From an uncultured Alphaproteobacteria bacterium (GTDB taxonomy: Bacteria > Pseudomonadota > Alphaproteobacteria > Caulobacterales > Parvularculaceae): DNA of 9,906 nt. How positions within the stretch are numbered: the stretch's first letter is position 1; each line of letters starts with the position of its first letter. The stretch is taken from assembly GCA_937895955.1 (NCBI GenBank), contig CALAZI010000041.1, forward strand, positions 1 to 9,906, given 5' to 3'. Made by a program: the position numbers and the translations under genes. This document shows, in pieces, positions 1 through 6,356 of the stretch. The notes under the pieces are model-generated. The model was not told the DNA's origin and searched no databases. It saw only the letters and a list, made by a program, of their open reading frames with translations.

Positions 1-1353
1 TCGGAGGCGGCGTGGACGGCGGCTGAGGCCGGCGCGCGCGTCATCCTTCACGAGATGCGTCCCGCGATAATGACCGACGCGCACAAGACCGGCGATTGCG
101 CCGAGCTTGTGTGCTCCAACTCCTTCCGCTCCGACGATGCCGAGACGAATGCGGTCGGATTGCTGCATGAGGAAATGCGGCGCATGGGCTCGCTCATCAT
201 GCGATGCGCCGACGCCAATCAGGTGCCGGCGGGCGGCGCCCTCGCCGTCGATCGCGACACGTTTTCCGCCGCCGTGACAAAGGCCCTTCGCGCGCACCCC
301 AATATTTCGTTCGAGTACGGAGAGATCGCCGGACTTCCGCCCGCCGAATGGGAGAATGTCGTTGTCGCAACGGGGCCGTTGACCTCGCCCTCGCTCGCCG
401 CCGCCGTGCGCGAATTGACGGGCGAGGAGAGCCTCGCCTTTTTTGATGCGATCGCGCCGATCGTTCATCGCGAGTCGATCGATTTCTCAATTGCCTGGAT
501 GCAATCGCGCTACAACAAGAAGGGCCCCGGCGGCGACGGCGCCGACTACATCAACTGCCCGCTCGACAAGGATCAGTATGCGGCCTTTCACGCCGCGCTG
601 CTCGCCGGGGAAAAGACCGAATTCCGCGAATGGGAAAAATCGACGCCCTATTTCGAGGCGTGCCTTCCCGTCGAGGTGATGGCCGAACGCGGGGTCGATA
701 CCTTGCGCTTCGGGCCGATGAAGCCGGTCGGGCTCGACGATCCGCGCACCGGTCGCTGGCCCTACGCCGTCGTGCAATTGCGTCAGGACAATGCGCTCGG
801 AACCCTCTGGAACATGGTCGGCTTCCAGACGAAACTGAAATACGGCGCGCAAGCCGACATCTTTCGCATGATCCCCGGCCTTGAGAAGGCGGAGTTCGCA
901 AGATTGGGCGGCATTCATCGCAACACGTTCCTGAACTCGCCGAAGCTTCTCGACGAAAGGCTTCGCTTGAAAGCGCAGCCGCGCTTGCGTTTCGCGGGGC
1001 AAGTGACAGGCGTTGAAGGCTATCTTGAAAGCGCCGCGGTCGGGCTCCTCGCTGGGCGGTTCGCGGCGGGCGATGCGCTTGATCGCCCGGCGAGCACGCC
1101 GCCCCGGACGACCGCTTTCGGCGCCCTCCTCGCCCATATTACGGGTGGGCACCTCTCGGACGGGCGTCAGAGCTTTCAGCCGATGAACGTCAATTTCGGT
1201 CTCTTTCCGGATATCGCCGAGCCGACCACCGATGCCGACGGGCGGCGCCTCAAAGGCAAGGAACGGGGCCGCGAAAGGAAGCGCGCGCTCTCGCGCCGTG
1301 CGCTAGCGGACCTTAATTCGTGGATGAGGAGTGAGCTTCAAGCTGCTGAATAG
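1..1353 (+). CDS. trmFO: TrmFO, folate/FAD-dependent tRNA (uracil-54-C5)-methyltransferase, 5' partial
   Basis: The frame is open from base 1 and reads SEAAWTAAEAGARV before the first ATG at 55, so the true start and roughly 15 N-terminal residues (the GxGxxG FAD-binding loop) lie outside the window. TrmFO makes 5-methyluridine at position 54 in the tRNA T-loop, taking the methylene carbon from 5,10-methylenetetrahydrofolate and reducing it with FADH2 in the cytoplasm. Family signatures visible in order: HEMRP, AELVCSNSFRSD with the Cys equivalent to Bacillus Cys53, VPAGGALAVDR, ATGPLTS, APIV, YINCPL, the second conserved Cys in CLPVEVMAERG, FGPMKPVGL, YAVVQLRQDN, VGFQTKLKYG, HRNTFLNSP, FAGQVTGVEGY and FQPMNVNFGL. 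The length to the TAG stop agrees with the family. The gene converges on a predicted small RNA that ends 5 bp beyond the stop. Close paralogues such as GidA/MnmG lack this set of motifs. Confidence 0.97.
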   Translation, partial: SEAAWTAAEAGARVILHEMRPAIMTDAHKTGDCAELVCSNSFRSDDAETNAVGLLHEEMRRMGSLIMRCADANQVPAGGALAVDRDTFSAAVTKALRAHPNISFEYGEIAGLPPAEWENVVVATGPLTSPSLAAAVRELTGEESLAFFDAIAPIVHRESIDFSIAWMQSRYNKKGPGGDGADYINCPLDKDQYAAFHAALLAGEKTEFREWEKSTPYFEACLPVEVMAERGVDTLRFGPMKPVGLDDPRTGRWPYAVVQLRQDNALGTLWNMVGFQTKLKYGAQADIFRMIPGLEKAEFARLGGIHRNTFLNSPKLLDERLRLKAQPRLRFAGQVTGVEGYLESAAVGLLAGRFAAGDALDRPASTPPRTTAFGALLAHITGGHLSDGRQSFQPMNVNFGLFPDIAEPTTDADGRRLKGKERGRERKRALSRRALADLNSWMRSELQAAE

Positions 1354-1357
1354 GTTG

Positions 1358-1389
1358 AAAAAAGGCCGCGACGGTAAACCGTCGCGGCC
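1358..1389 (-). terminator. Intrinsic terminator reading leftward (end of the candidate small RNA)
   Basis: GGCCGCGACGG and CCGTCGCGGCC form a perfect 11-bp stem around a 4-nt loop (arms 1364-1374 and 1379-1389). The A run at 1358-1363 gives six T directly after the hairpin on the minus strand, which is the classical Rho-independent layout. On the plus strand the hairpin is followed by CCGCCCG rather than T, so it is a poor terminator for trmFO, though it could protect the trmFO mRNA 3' end. Confidence 0.8.
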
Positions 1390-1476
1390 CCGCCCGAAAT
1401 GCGACTTGGGGGAGACTAGCCGCACCTCTGGACCTGTTGAGCGTTGCTGTTCTTTTGACAGTCGCTGAAATGGAGG

Positions 1477-1496
1477 GAGTGACTTTTAGCTCACTC
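1477..1496. promoter_or_regulatory. 20-bp palindrome, possible TetR operator (or small-RNA stem-loop 1)
   Basis: GAGTGA and TCACTC form perfect 6-bp arms around an 8-bp centre. The site lies about 90 bp upstream of the tetR start and covers the -35 and spacer of a candidate tetR promoter, a typical position for autorepression by TetR-family proteins. The same arms would form the first hairpin of the small RNA on the minus strand. The two readings are not exclusive. Confidence 0.35.
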
Positions 1497-1506
1497 GTCC
1501 TAAAAT
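1479..1506 (+). promoter_or_regulatory. Candidate tetR promoter
   Basis: CCTAAAAT (1499-1506) matches the alphaproteobacterial -10 GCTANAWC at 6 of 8 positions and contains TAAAAT. GTGACTT (1479-1485), 13 nt upstream, matches TTGACGS at 4 of 7. Transcription would start near 1513, giving a leader of about 73 nt before tetR. It overlaps the small-RNA transcription unit, and the two promoters cannot be occupied together. The weak -35 suggests low or regulated activity. Confidence 0.3.
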
Positions 1507-1515
1507 CCGGGGCTG

Positions 1516-1544
1516 GCTTTAAGGCCGCTCCCACGCGCCGTCAA
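1516..1544 (-). promoter_or_regulatory. Predicted promoter of the candidate small RNA
   Basis: On the minus strand TTGACGG (1544-1538) is a 7/7 match to the Caulobacter-type -35 TTGACGS. It is followed after 14 nt by CTTAAAGC (1523-1516), a 5/8 match to GCTANAWC. The spacing falls within the 10-14 nt of that consensus. Transcription would begin near 1509. The only rightward-ending (in its own direction) unit it could serve ends at the terminator at 1358, as no minus-strand protein gene lies between. Confidence 0.5.
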
Positions 1545-1586
1545 GCCGCCTGCGACAAATATTGTTAAAAAGTAACGGAGTGGGTG

Positions 1587-2261
1587 ATGAGAGGCGATGA
1601 GGGGCCGACCACGGGGGCGGCGATAAGGGCCCATCTGGCGGAGCTGAACGAAGCGCGGCCAAGCGTCGCGCGCGCCGCCGCCCTGTCGTCAAAAGGCGCG
1701 CGAACCCTCGCCCAGATCCTTGAGGCCGCCCGCCGGGTCTTTTTGCGCGAAGGCCATGCCGGCCTTTCCATGCGCAAGGTCGCCGACGAGGCGGGGCTCG
1801 CCCTCGGCAATGTTAATTATTATTTCGACTCAAAGCGCGCGCTGCTCGAAGCGACGCTGCGCGAAGCGCTCGCCGACTATGTCGAGACGCATCTGCGCCA
1901 GTTCGACAAAGGGCGGGACGACCCGATCGACCTTCTCCTCGACGTGCTCGTTTTTTATGTGGCGAATGGACGAGAAACCTATCCCCTCTTCTTCCAGATG
2001 TGGGGCTACGCCGCGAGCGACGAGGCGGCGCGCGACCTCATCCGCGAGCTGTATCGGCCGATTGGCCGCTTCATTTACTATCTCGTGCGCGCCGCGCGTC
2101 CTGACGCTACGGACAGCCGCGTGCGCGAAATCGTTCTCCAGCTTTTCAGCCTTGAGGAAGGCATGAAGCTGTTCATCGGCATTGGCCCTGAAGGCGATGC
2201 CGCGCTTCAATCGGCAGAAAGCCAGCTGCGCGAAATCGCCAAAACAATAATTTTGTCCTGA
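1587..2261 (+). CDS. TetR/AcrR-family transcriptional regulator
   Basis: This is a 224-residue TetR-family DNA-binding regulator. The HTH domain spans about residues 40-92: ILEAARRVFLREG, then SMRKVADEAGLALGNVNYYF, then DSKRALLEATL, which is the conserved TetR helix 1-4 pattern with the recognition helix near 71-80. The C-terminal two thirds form the helical ligand-binding and dimerisation domain, rich in aromatic residues (FYVANGRETYPLFFQMWGY). I chose the ATG at 1587: GGAG at 1577-1580 stands 6 nt upstream. A GTG at 1584 is also in frame, so the start could be one codon earlier. About 40 residues precede the HTH, where many TetR proteins have 5-15. The gene precedes pirin and SDR genes in the same direction, so it may control them and itself. 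The ligand cannot be read from sequence. Confidence 0.93.
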   Translation: MRGDEGPTTGAAIRAHLAELNEARPSVARAAALSSKGARTLAQILEAARRVFLREGHAGLSMRKVADEAGLALGNVNYYFDSKRALLEATLREALADYVETHLRQFDKGRDDPIDLLLDVLVFYVANGRETYPLFFQMWGYAASDEAARDLIRELYRPIGRFIYYLVRAARPDATDSRVREIVLQLFSLEEGMKLFIGIGPEGDAALQSAESQLREIAKTIILS

Positions 2262-2308
2262 TCGTTATTGGTTTCAGCGCGCATGCCGTGCTTTCATGTC
2301 GCTGCGTC

Positions 2309-2314
2309 AGGAGG
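2309..2314 (+). promoter_or_regulatory. Shine-Dalgarno site that sets the pirin start
   Basis: AGGAGG lies 8 nt before the ATG at 2323. It falls inside the longer open frame that begins at the ATG at 2296, and no comparable site precedes 2296. It therefore supports 2323 as the initiation codon. Confidence 0.75.
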
Positions 2315-2322
2315 CGGAACCA

Positions 2323-3219
2323 ATGCATCAATCGTCGATCGAGATGATCATAGAACCTCGCCGCCGCGATCTCGGCGGGTTTGAGGTCGGGCGCGTTCTG
2401 CCTTTCGCGAAACGTCGCATGGTCGGGCCGTTCATTTTTTTTGACGAAATGGGGCCGACGACTTTCACGCCCGGCGCCGGGATCGACGTTCGCCCGCACC
2501 CGCATATCGGCCTTGCGACCGTCACTTATCTCTTTGACGGCGAGATCCGCCATCGCGACAGTCTCGGTTTCGATCAAGTCATTCGTCCGGGCGACGTCAA
2601 CTGGATGATCGCCGGGCGCGGCATCGTTCATTCCGAACGCACGGATGACAACCTCAGACGCGACGGGCAGAAAATGCACGGCATTCAAAGCTGGGTCGCG
2701 CTGCCCGAAGACGCCGCGGAAACCGACCCGGCCTTTCATCATCACCCGAAAGAGACGCTTCCCCTTATTAATCGCCGCGGCGTTCGAATGCGGCTAGTGC
2801 TCGGCGAGGCGTTCGACGAAATTGCACCGGCGAAAATCTTTTCGCCGATCTTCTATCTCGGCGTCGAGGCGGACGAGAATGCGGCGATCCCGCTTCCCGA
2901 CAATCATGAGGAGCGCGCGCTCTATATTCTGGACGGCGTCGTCAGCATTGACGGGCAAACGCTCTCCGGCGGGAAGATGATCGTATTCAACAAGGGCGCG
3001 TCGCCGGAAATCCGGGCGCAAACGCCAGTCCGCGCCATGTCGCTCGGCGGCGCGCCGCTGGGGCCGCGGCTGATCTGGTGGAACCTCGTCGCAACGACGC
3101 AGGAGCGCATTGACCGCGCCAAACGCGACTGGCGCGAATCGGCCGAGGCGGGTTTTCACGGATCCGTCTTCAGCTTGCCTCCCGGCGAGGATGAATTTAT
3201 TCCCCTGCCGGAAGACTAG
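2323..3219 (+). CDS. Pirin family protein (bicupin)
   Basis: This 298-residue protein has the pirin fold of two cupin domains. The N-terminal cupin keeps all four iron ligands of human pirin: H59 and H61 in RPHPHIGL, and H103 and E105 in IVHSERT. Other family signatures are GPFIFFDEMGP near the start, the LFDGEIRHRDSLG loop, and RPGDVNWMIAGRGI just before the second ligand pair. The C-terminal cupin (about 165-260) contains RALYILDGVVSIDG and GAPLGPRLIWWNLVAT, the latter typical of bacterial pirins. Bacterial pirins vary in role; some act as quercetin 2,3-dioxygenases and others as redox-responsive regulators, and the sequence does not decide between these. The gap from tetR is 61 bp and to the SDR gene 34 bp, suggesting co-transcription. 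Intact ligands suggest a functional metal site. Confidence 0.94.
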   Translation: MHQSSIEMIIEPRRRDLGGFEVGRVLPFAKRRMVGPFIFFDEMGPTTFTPGAGIDVRPHPHIGLATVTYLFDGEIRHRDSLGFDQVIRPGDVNWMIAGRGIVHSERTDDNLRRDGQKMHGIQSWVALPEDAAETDPAFHHHPKETLPLINRRGVRMRLVLGEAFDEIAPAKIFSPIFYLGVEADENAAIPLPDNHEERALYILDGVVSIDGQTLSGGKMIVFNKGASPEIRAQTPVRAMSLGGAPLGPRLIWWNLVATTQERIDRAKRDWRESAEAGFHGSVFSLPPGEDEFIPLPED

Positions 3220-3253
3220 GCCGTCATAGGGCCAGCAAATCGAAACGGCCTTC

Positions 3254-3979
3254 ATGACTGAGACGCAACAACCTGACCTTTCCGGCAAGATCGCGCTCGT
3301 GACCGGCGCTTCGCGCGGCATCGGCCGCGCCGCCGCGCTGGCGCTCGCCGGGGCGGGCGCGCATGTCGTTGCTCTTGCACGCACCGTCGGCGGGCTTGAA
3401 GACCTCGACGACGAGATCGCCGCGGCCGGCGGCAAAGCCTCGCTTGTTCCGGCGGACCTTACGGCGTTCGACGCCGTCGACCAGCTTGGGCCGGCGCTGG
3501 CGAAGCGTTTCCCGAAACTCGACATTCTTGTGCTCAACGCGGGATCGCTCGGCGAACTGGCGCCGATCCCCGACATTTCGCCGACGGCGTGGCGCCGCGC
3601 GTTCGACGTTAATGTCGAGGCCAACTGGCGCTTGCTTCGGACGCTCGATCCGCTTTTGCGCGCCAGCGGCGCGGCGCGCATCGTCGTCATGACCTCGCGC
3701 GTCGGCGGCGAGGAAGCGCGCGCCTTCTGGGGCGCCTACGCCGCATCGAAAGCCGCGCTTGAAATGCTCGCCAAAACCTATGCGGCGGAAACGCGAACCG
3801 CCGGGGTCCGGGTTGCGATCATCGACCCAGGCCCGATGCGCACGCGGATGCGCGCCGAAGCGATGCCCGGAGAAGATCCCGCGACGCTGCCCGAGCCGGC
3901 CGAGATCGTCCCGCTCATCTTCAAAGCGGTTTCGCCCGACTATGACGGCGTCGCAGAGAAATTCAAACGGCCGCGCTGA
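3254..3979 (+). CDS. Short-chain dehydrogenase/reductase (SDR), NAD(P)-dependent
   Basis: This is a classical SDR of 241 residues. The Rossmann nucleotide-binding motif TGASRGIG starts at about residue 17, and NAG is at 95-97. The catalytic tetrad is complete: N120 (DVNV), S148 (VVMTSR), Y162 and K166 (YAASK). The substrate loop follows IDPGPMRTRMR. There is no signal peptide or membrane segment, so it is cytosolic. An Arg right after TGAS suggests, but does not prove, NADP(H) preference. The substrate cannot be read from the sequence; the overall pattern, with a short C-terminus, resembles YciK-like SDRs. No clear Shine-Dalgarno precedes the ATG, and the gene starts 34 bp after the pirin stop, so translation may depend on the upstream gene. 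Its stop lies 4 bp from that of the convergent mscS. Confidence 0.93.
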   Translation: MTETQQPDLSGKIALVTGASRGIGRAAALALAGAGAHVVALARTVGGLEDLDDEIAAAGGKASLVPADLTAFDAVDQLGPALAKRFPKLDILVLNAGSLGELAPIPDISPTAWRRAFDVNVEANWRLLRTLDPLLRASGAARIVVMTSRVGGEEARAFWGAYAASKAALEMLAKTYAAETRTAGVRVAIIDPGPMRTRMRAEAMPGEDPATLPEPAEIVPLIFKAVSPDYDGVAEKFKRPR

Positions 3980-3983
3980 GACC

Positions 3984-4847
3984 TCACGAGTCGTTATTTT
4001 CCATGATGACGGTGCGCGTGGGGAACGGAATGCCGACGCCCGCCTCATCAAAACGTTCCTTGACCGCTTTGGTCAGCGCCCATTTGACCGGGAAAAAATT
4101 GTCCGTCGCAACCCAAACGCGGCAAAGAATATTCACCGATGAATCGCCGAGCGAGTCGACGGCGATCGTCGGCTCAGGGTCGGCGCGTATGCGGTCGTCC
4201 TTGGCGATGATGCTCCGGATCGCGTCAAACGCCTTATCGATGTCGGCGGAATAGGCGATCCCGAAAACAAGATCGACGCGCCGCTCGCCATGCGCCGTAT
4301 AATTGGTGATCGGCTCGTCCCAGACTTTTCCATTCGGGATGATAACGAGCTTGTTGTCGATCGTCGCAAGCTCAGTCGTAAACAGCGTGATCGACTTGAC
4401 CCTGCCGCTCTCGCCCGCCGTTTCGACGAAATCACCGACATTGAACGGCCTGAGGCCGAGGATCATCGCGCCGGAGGCGACATTGCCGAGCGTTCCCTGC
4501 AAGGCGAGACCGATCGCGAGACCGGCGGCGCCGATGACGGCGGCGAAACTCGTCGTCGGCACGCCGAAAACGCCGAGCGTCGTGATGACGACAAGCGCGA
4601 CGAGACCGTAATAGATGAGGCTCGACAAAAAACCGCTCAGCGTATCGTCAATGCGCGCCGATCGTTTCATGGCCCGCTTTGCGAGCCCCTTGATCCGGCC
4701 GGCGACCCAAAGTCCGACGACAAGAACCGCCAGCGCGCCAAGCGCGGAGAGCAGGAAAGGCGTCAGCCGCTCCAGCGCTGATTGCGCGAAGGATGCGAGG
4801 TCGCTCGCATCAAAGGATTGATCGTTTTCGGTGTTTTCCTGAAACAT
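3984..4847 (-). CDS. mscS: MscS-type small-conductance mechanosensitive channel
   Basis: This 287-residue protein is nearly the length of E. coli MscS (286) and has the same architecture. An inner-membrane heptamer of this kind opens under membrane tension to release solutes on hypo-osmotic shock. TM1 is about residues 30-50 and TM2 72-95. The pore helix TM3 is 100-130, with the packed Gly/Ala pattern GAAGLAIGLALQGTLGNVASG; the leucines equivalent to the E. coli pore constriction are L110 and L114. The beta domain follows (RPFNVGDFVE, VIIPNGKVWDEPITNY), then the C-terminal alpha/beta domain ending in GIPFPTRTV. I chose the ATG at 4847, which has GGAAAGG 4 nt upstream. In-frame alternatives are ATG 4865 and TTG 4871, both without a convincing ribosome site. 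It lies 78 bp downstream of der on the same strand. Confidence 0.94.
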   Translation of the reverse strand: MFQENTENDQSFDASDLASFAQSALERLTPFLLSALGALAVLVVGLWVAGRIKGLAKRAMKRSARIDDTLSGFLSSLIYYGLVALVVITTLGVFGVPTTSFAAVIGAAGLAIGLALQGTLGNVASGAMILGLRPFNVGDFVETAGESGRVKSITLFTTELATIDNKLVIIPNGKVWDEPITNYTAHGERRVDLVFGIAYSADIDKAFDAIRSIIAKDDRIRADPEPTIAVDSLGDSSVNILCRVWVATDNFFPVKWALTKAVKERFDEAGVGIPFPTRTVIMENNDS

Positions 4848-4877
4848 CTGGCCTTTCCGTCGCATCTTCAACGGATC

Positions 4878-4905
4878 GGCATAAAGACTGAGGCTCAGAT
4901 GACAA
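4878..4905 (-). promoter_or_regulatory. Possible mscS promoter in the der-mscS gap
   Basis: Minus-strand TTGTCA (4905-4900) and TATGCC (4883-4878) are separated by 16 nt. The -35 is good and the -10 weak. No terminator follows der in this 78-bp gap, only a small CTGA/TCAG dyad without T run, so mscS could be expressed both from here and by read-through. Confidence 0.25.
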
Positions 4906-4925
4906 CCCCTTGACCGCCGGCCCTC

Positions 4926-6338
4926 TCACTCATCCGCAAACGGATTGTCCGGCTTTTCGAGAATAAGGCGAATAGGCACGCCCCAAAGGTCGAACGCCTC
5001 GCGGATGCCGTTGACGAGATAACGACGATAGGCGGACGGAACATCGCTTGCGCGCGTGCATTTGGCGACGAATGTCGGCGGGCGCGTCTTCGTTTGCGCG
5101 ATATAGCGAAGCTTGATTCGCTGGCCGGCGACGGCGGGCGGCGGGTGCCGATCGACCGCCGCTCTCAGCCAGGTGTTGAGATCAGGCGTTTTGATGCGGG
5201 CGTTCCAGTCGACATAAACGCGCGTCACCGCCGGCATCAATTTCTCGACGCCCCTGCCCGTTTCGGCGGAAAAGAAAACCACCGGCACGCGCGGCGCCTG
5301 GGCGAGGTTTCGTTCCGTCATTTCGCGAACCGCGCGCGACGCCTCATTCTTGTCGTCAATAAGGTCCCATTTATTGACGCCGATGACGAGCGCACGCCCT
5401 TCGCGGAGAACAAGATCGGCGATCTGCAAATCCTGTTTTTCAAGCGGGGTTTGCGCGTCGCTAAGAAGAACGACGACCTCGGCGAACTGGATCGCGCGCA
5501 AGCTGTCGGCGACTGAAAGCTTTTCGAGTTTCGACTGGACCTTCGCTTTTTTGCGCATGCCCGCGGTATCGAAAAGCTTGATCGGCCATTCGCGCTCTTC
5601 GCTTCGCCATTTGAATTCGATCGAAATCGAATCGCGCGTGATGCCGGCTTCCGGTCCGGTCAGCATTCGGTCTTCGCCGATCAGCCGGTTGACGAGCGTC
5701 GACTTGCCGGCGTTCGGCCTCCCGACAATCGCGACGCGAAGCGGTTTGAGAGGGTCGTCCCAGGCGATCTCTTCATCAATTTCATGATCGGAATCGCGTT
5801 GCGTCGTCTCGATCGCTTCCTCGATCGCCTGCTGCAGCTCGCCAAGCCCGATCCCATGTTCGGCGGCGATCGCGATCGGTTCGCCGAGCGCCAGCGACCA
5901 GGCGTCGAGCAGGCCCGCTTCGGCGGCGGCGCTTTCCGCCTTGTTCGCCGCCAGGATGACCGGCTTTCCTCGTTCGCGCAGCAATTGCGCGAAGCGCTGG
6001 TCGAGCGGCGTCACGCCGACGCGCGCATCGATGACGAAGATCGTCGCCGCCGCTTCATCGATCGCCTTTTCCGTTTGCAGGCGCATGCGTCCCTGAAGGG
6101 CCGCCTCCGGCGCTTCTTCAATGCCGGGCGTATCGATGGCGATAAACGAGACCCCGCCGAGACGCGCCTCGCCCTCGCGCCGGTCGCGCGTCACGCCGGG
6201 CGTGTCGTCGACAATGGCGAGTCGCTTGCCGACAAGGCGATTGAACAGGGTCGACTTGCCGACATTCGGCCGGCCGACAATCGCAATCTTCAAAGGCGCC
6301 GCGCGCAGCGGCGTTGTCGCGGGAATGTCGTCTTGCAT
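4926..6338 (-). CDS. der: Ribosome biogenesis GTPase Der (EngA)
   Basis: Der is an essential tandem GTPase that acts in assembly of the 50S ribosomal subunit. The 470-residue protein has two G domains and a C-terminal KH-like domain. Domain 1: P-loop GRPNVGKS (22-29), switch region DDTPGVTRDR, DTPG (69-72) and a G4 motif NKAE (132-135) in place of the textbook NKxD. An acidic linker (about 183-195) leads to domain 2: GRPNAGKST (206-214), GITRDS, DTAG (257-260) and a canonical NKWD (322-325). The C-terminal part contains RIKLRYIAQTKTRPPTFV and GVPIRLILEK, both typical of Der. The ATG at 6338 has GGAG 5 nt upstream. An N-terminal extension of about 16 residues precedes the first strand; E. coli Der begins almost directly at it. 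bamB ends 18 bp upstream, so the two are almost certainly co-transcribed. Confidence 0.97.
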   Translation of the reverse strand: MQDDIPATTPLRAAPLKIAIVGRPNVGKSTLFNRLVGKRLAIVDDTPGVTRDRREGEARLGGVSFIAIDTPGIEEAPEAALQGRMRLQTEKAIDEAAATIFVIDARVGVTPLDQRFAQLLRERGKPVILAANKAESAAAEAGLLDAWSLALGEPIAIAAEHGIGLGELQQAIEEAIETTQRDSDHEIDEEIAWDDPLKPLRVAIVGRPNAGKSTLVNRLIGEDRMLTGPEAGITRDSISIEFKWRSEEREWPIKLFDTAGMRKKAKVQSKLEKLSVADSLRAIQFAEVVVLLSDAQTPLEKQDLQIADLVLREGRALVIGVNKWDLIDDKNEASRAVREMTERNLAQAPRVPVVFFSAETGRGVEKLMPAVTRVYVDWNARIKTPDLNTWLRAAVDRHPPPAVAGQRIKLRYIAQTKTRPPTFVAKCTRASDVPSAYRRYLVNGIREAFDLWGVPIRLILEKPDNPFADE

Positions 6339-6356
6339 CGGCGCTCCGCAAAGCTC

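Larger units (their letters stand above)
1357..1509 (-). ncRNA. Candidate intergenic small RNA (about 150 nt), unassigned family
   Basis: The minus strand of this gap has everything expected of a free-standing small RNA. Upstream is a TTGACGG/CTTAAAGC promoter (1516-1544); at the end is a perfect 11-bp hairpin followed by six T (1358-1389). Between them are three potential stem-loops, in transcript order. SL1 (1496-1477) has GAGTGA/TCACTC arms. SL2 (1466-1440) has AGCG-a-CTGU paired with ACAG-caa-CGCU. SL3 (1424-1400) has arms TGCGGCU/AGUCGCA with one G-U pair and an 11-nt loop containing CUCCCCC. The segment just after SL1 reads CCCUCCA. CU-rich unpaired stretches that can pair with Shine-Dalgarno sequences are known in several alphaproteobacterial trans-acting small RNAs. 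I could not match this RNA to a named family (not tmRNA or SRP RNA; no clear 6S fold). The exact 5' end is inferred from the -10 position. No convincing small ORF is present. Confidence 0.5.

Noticed and set aside
487..1152. Minus-strand frame of 221 codons inside trmFO
   Set aside because: It is a shadow of the conserved TrmFO reading frame, without ribosome site or family motifs.
1313..1534. 73-codon minus-strand reading frame across the trmFO-tetR gap
   Set aside because: It starts with GTG inside the predicted small-RNA promoter, has no Shine-Dalgarno site, runs into the trmFO coding end through the terminator hairpin, and its product resembles no family I know.
1555..1565. ACAA-ATA-TTGT short palindrome just before tetR
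   Set aside because: Arms of only 4 bp in a local AT-rich patch; the 20-bp palindrome at 1477-1496 is a far better operator candidate.
2245..2270. CAATAA / TTATTG inverted repeat around the tetR stop codon
   Set aside because: Six AT-rich pairs with a 14-nt loop and no T run; too weak for a terminator, and no reason to see it as an operator.
3224..4051. Long minus-strand frame (275 codons) opposite the SDR gene
   Set aside because: Its Arg-rich composition is typical of an antisense shadow in high-GC DNA; the plus strand encodes an SDR with complete motifs.
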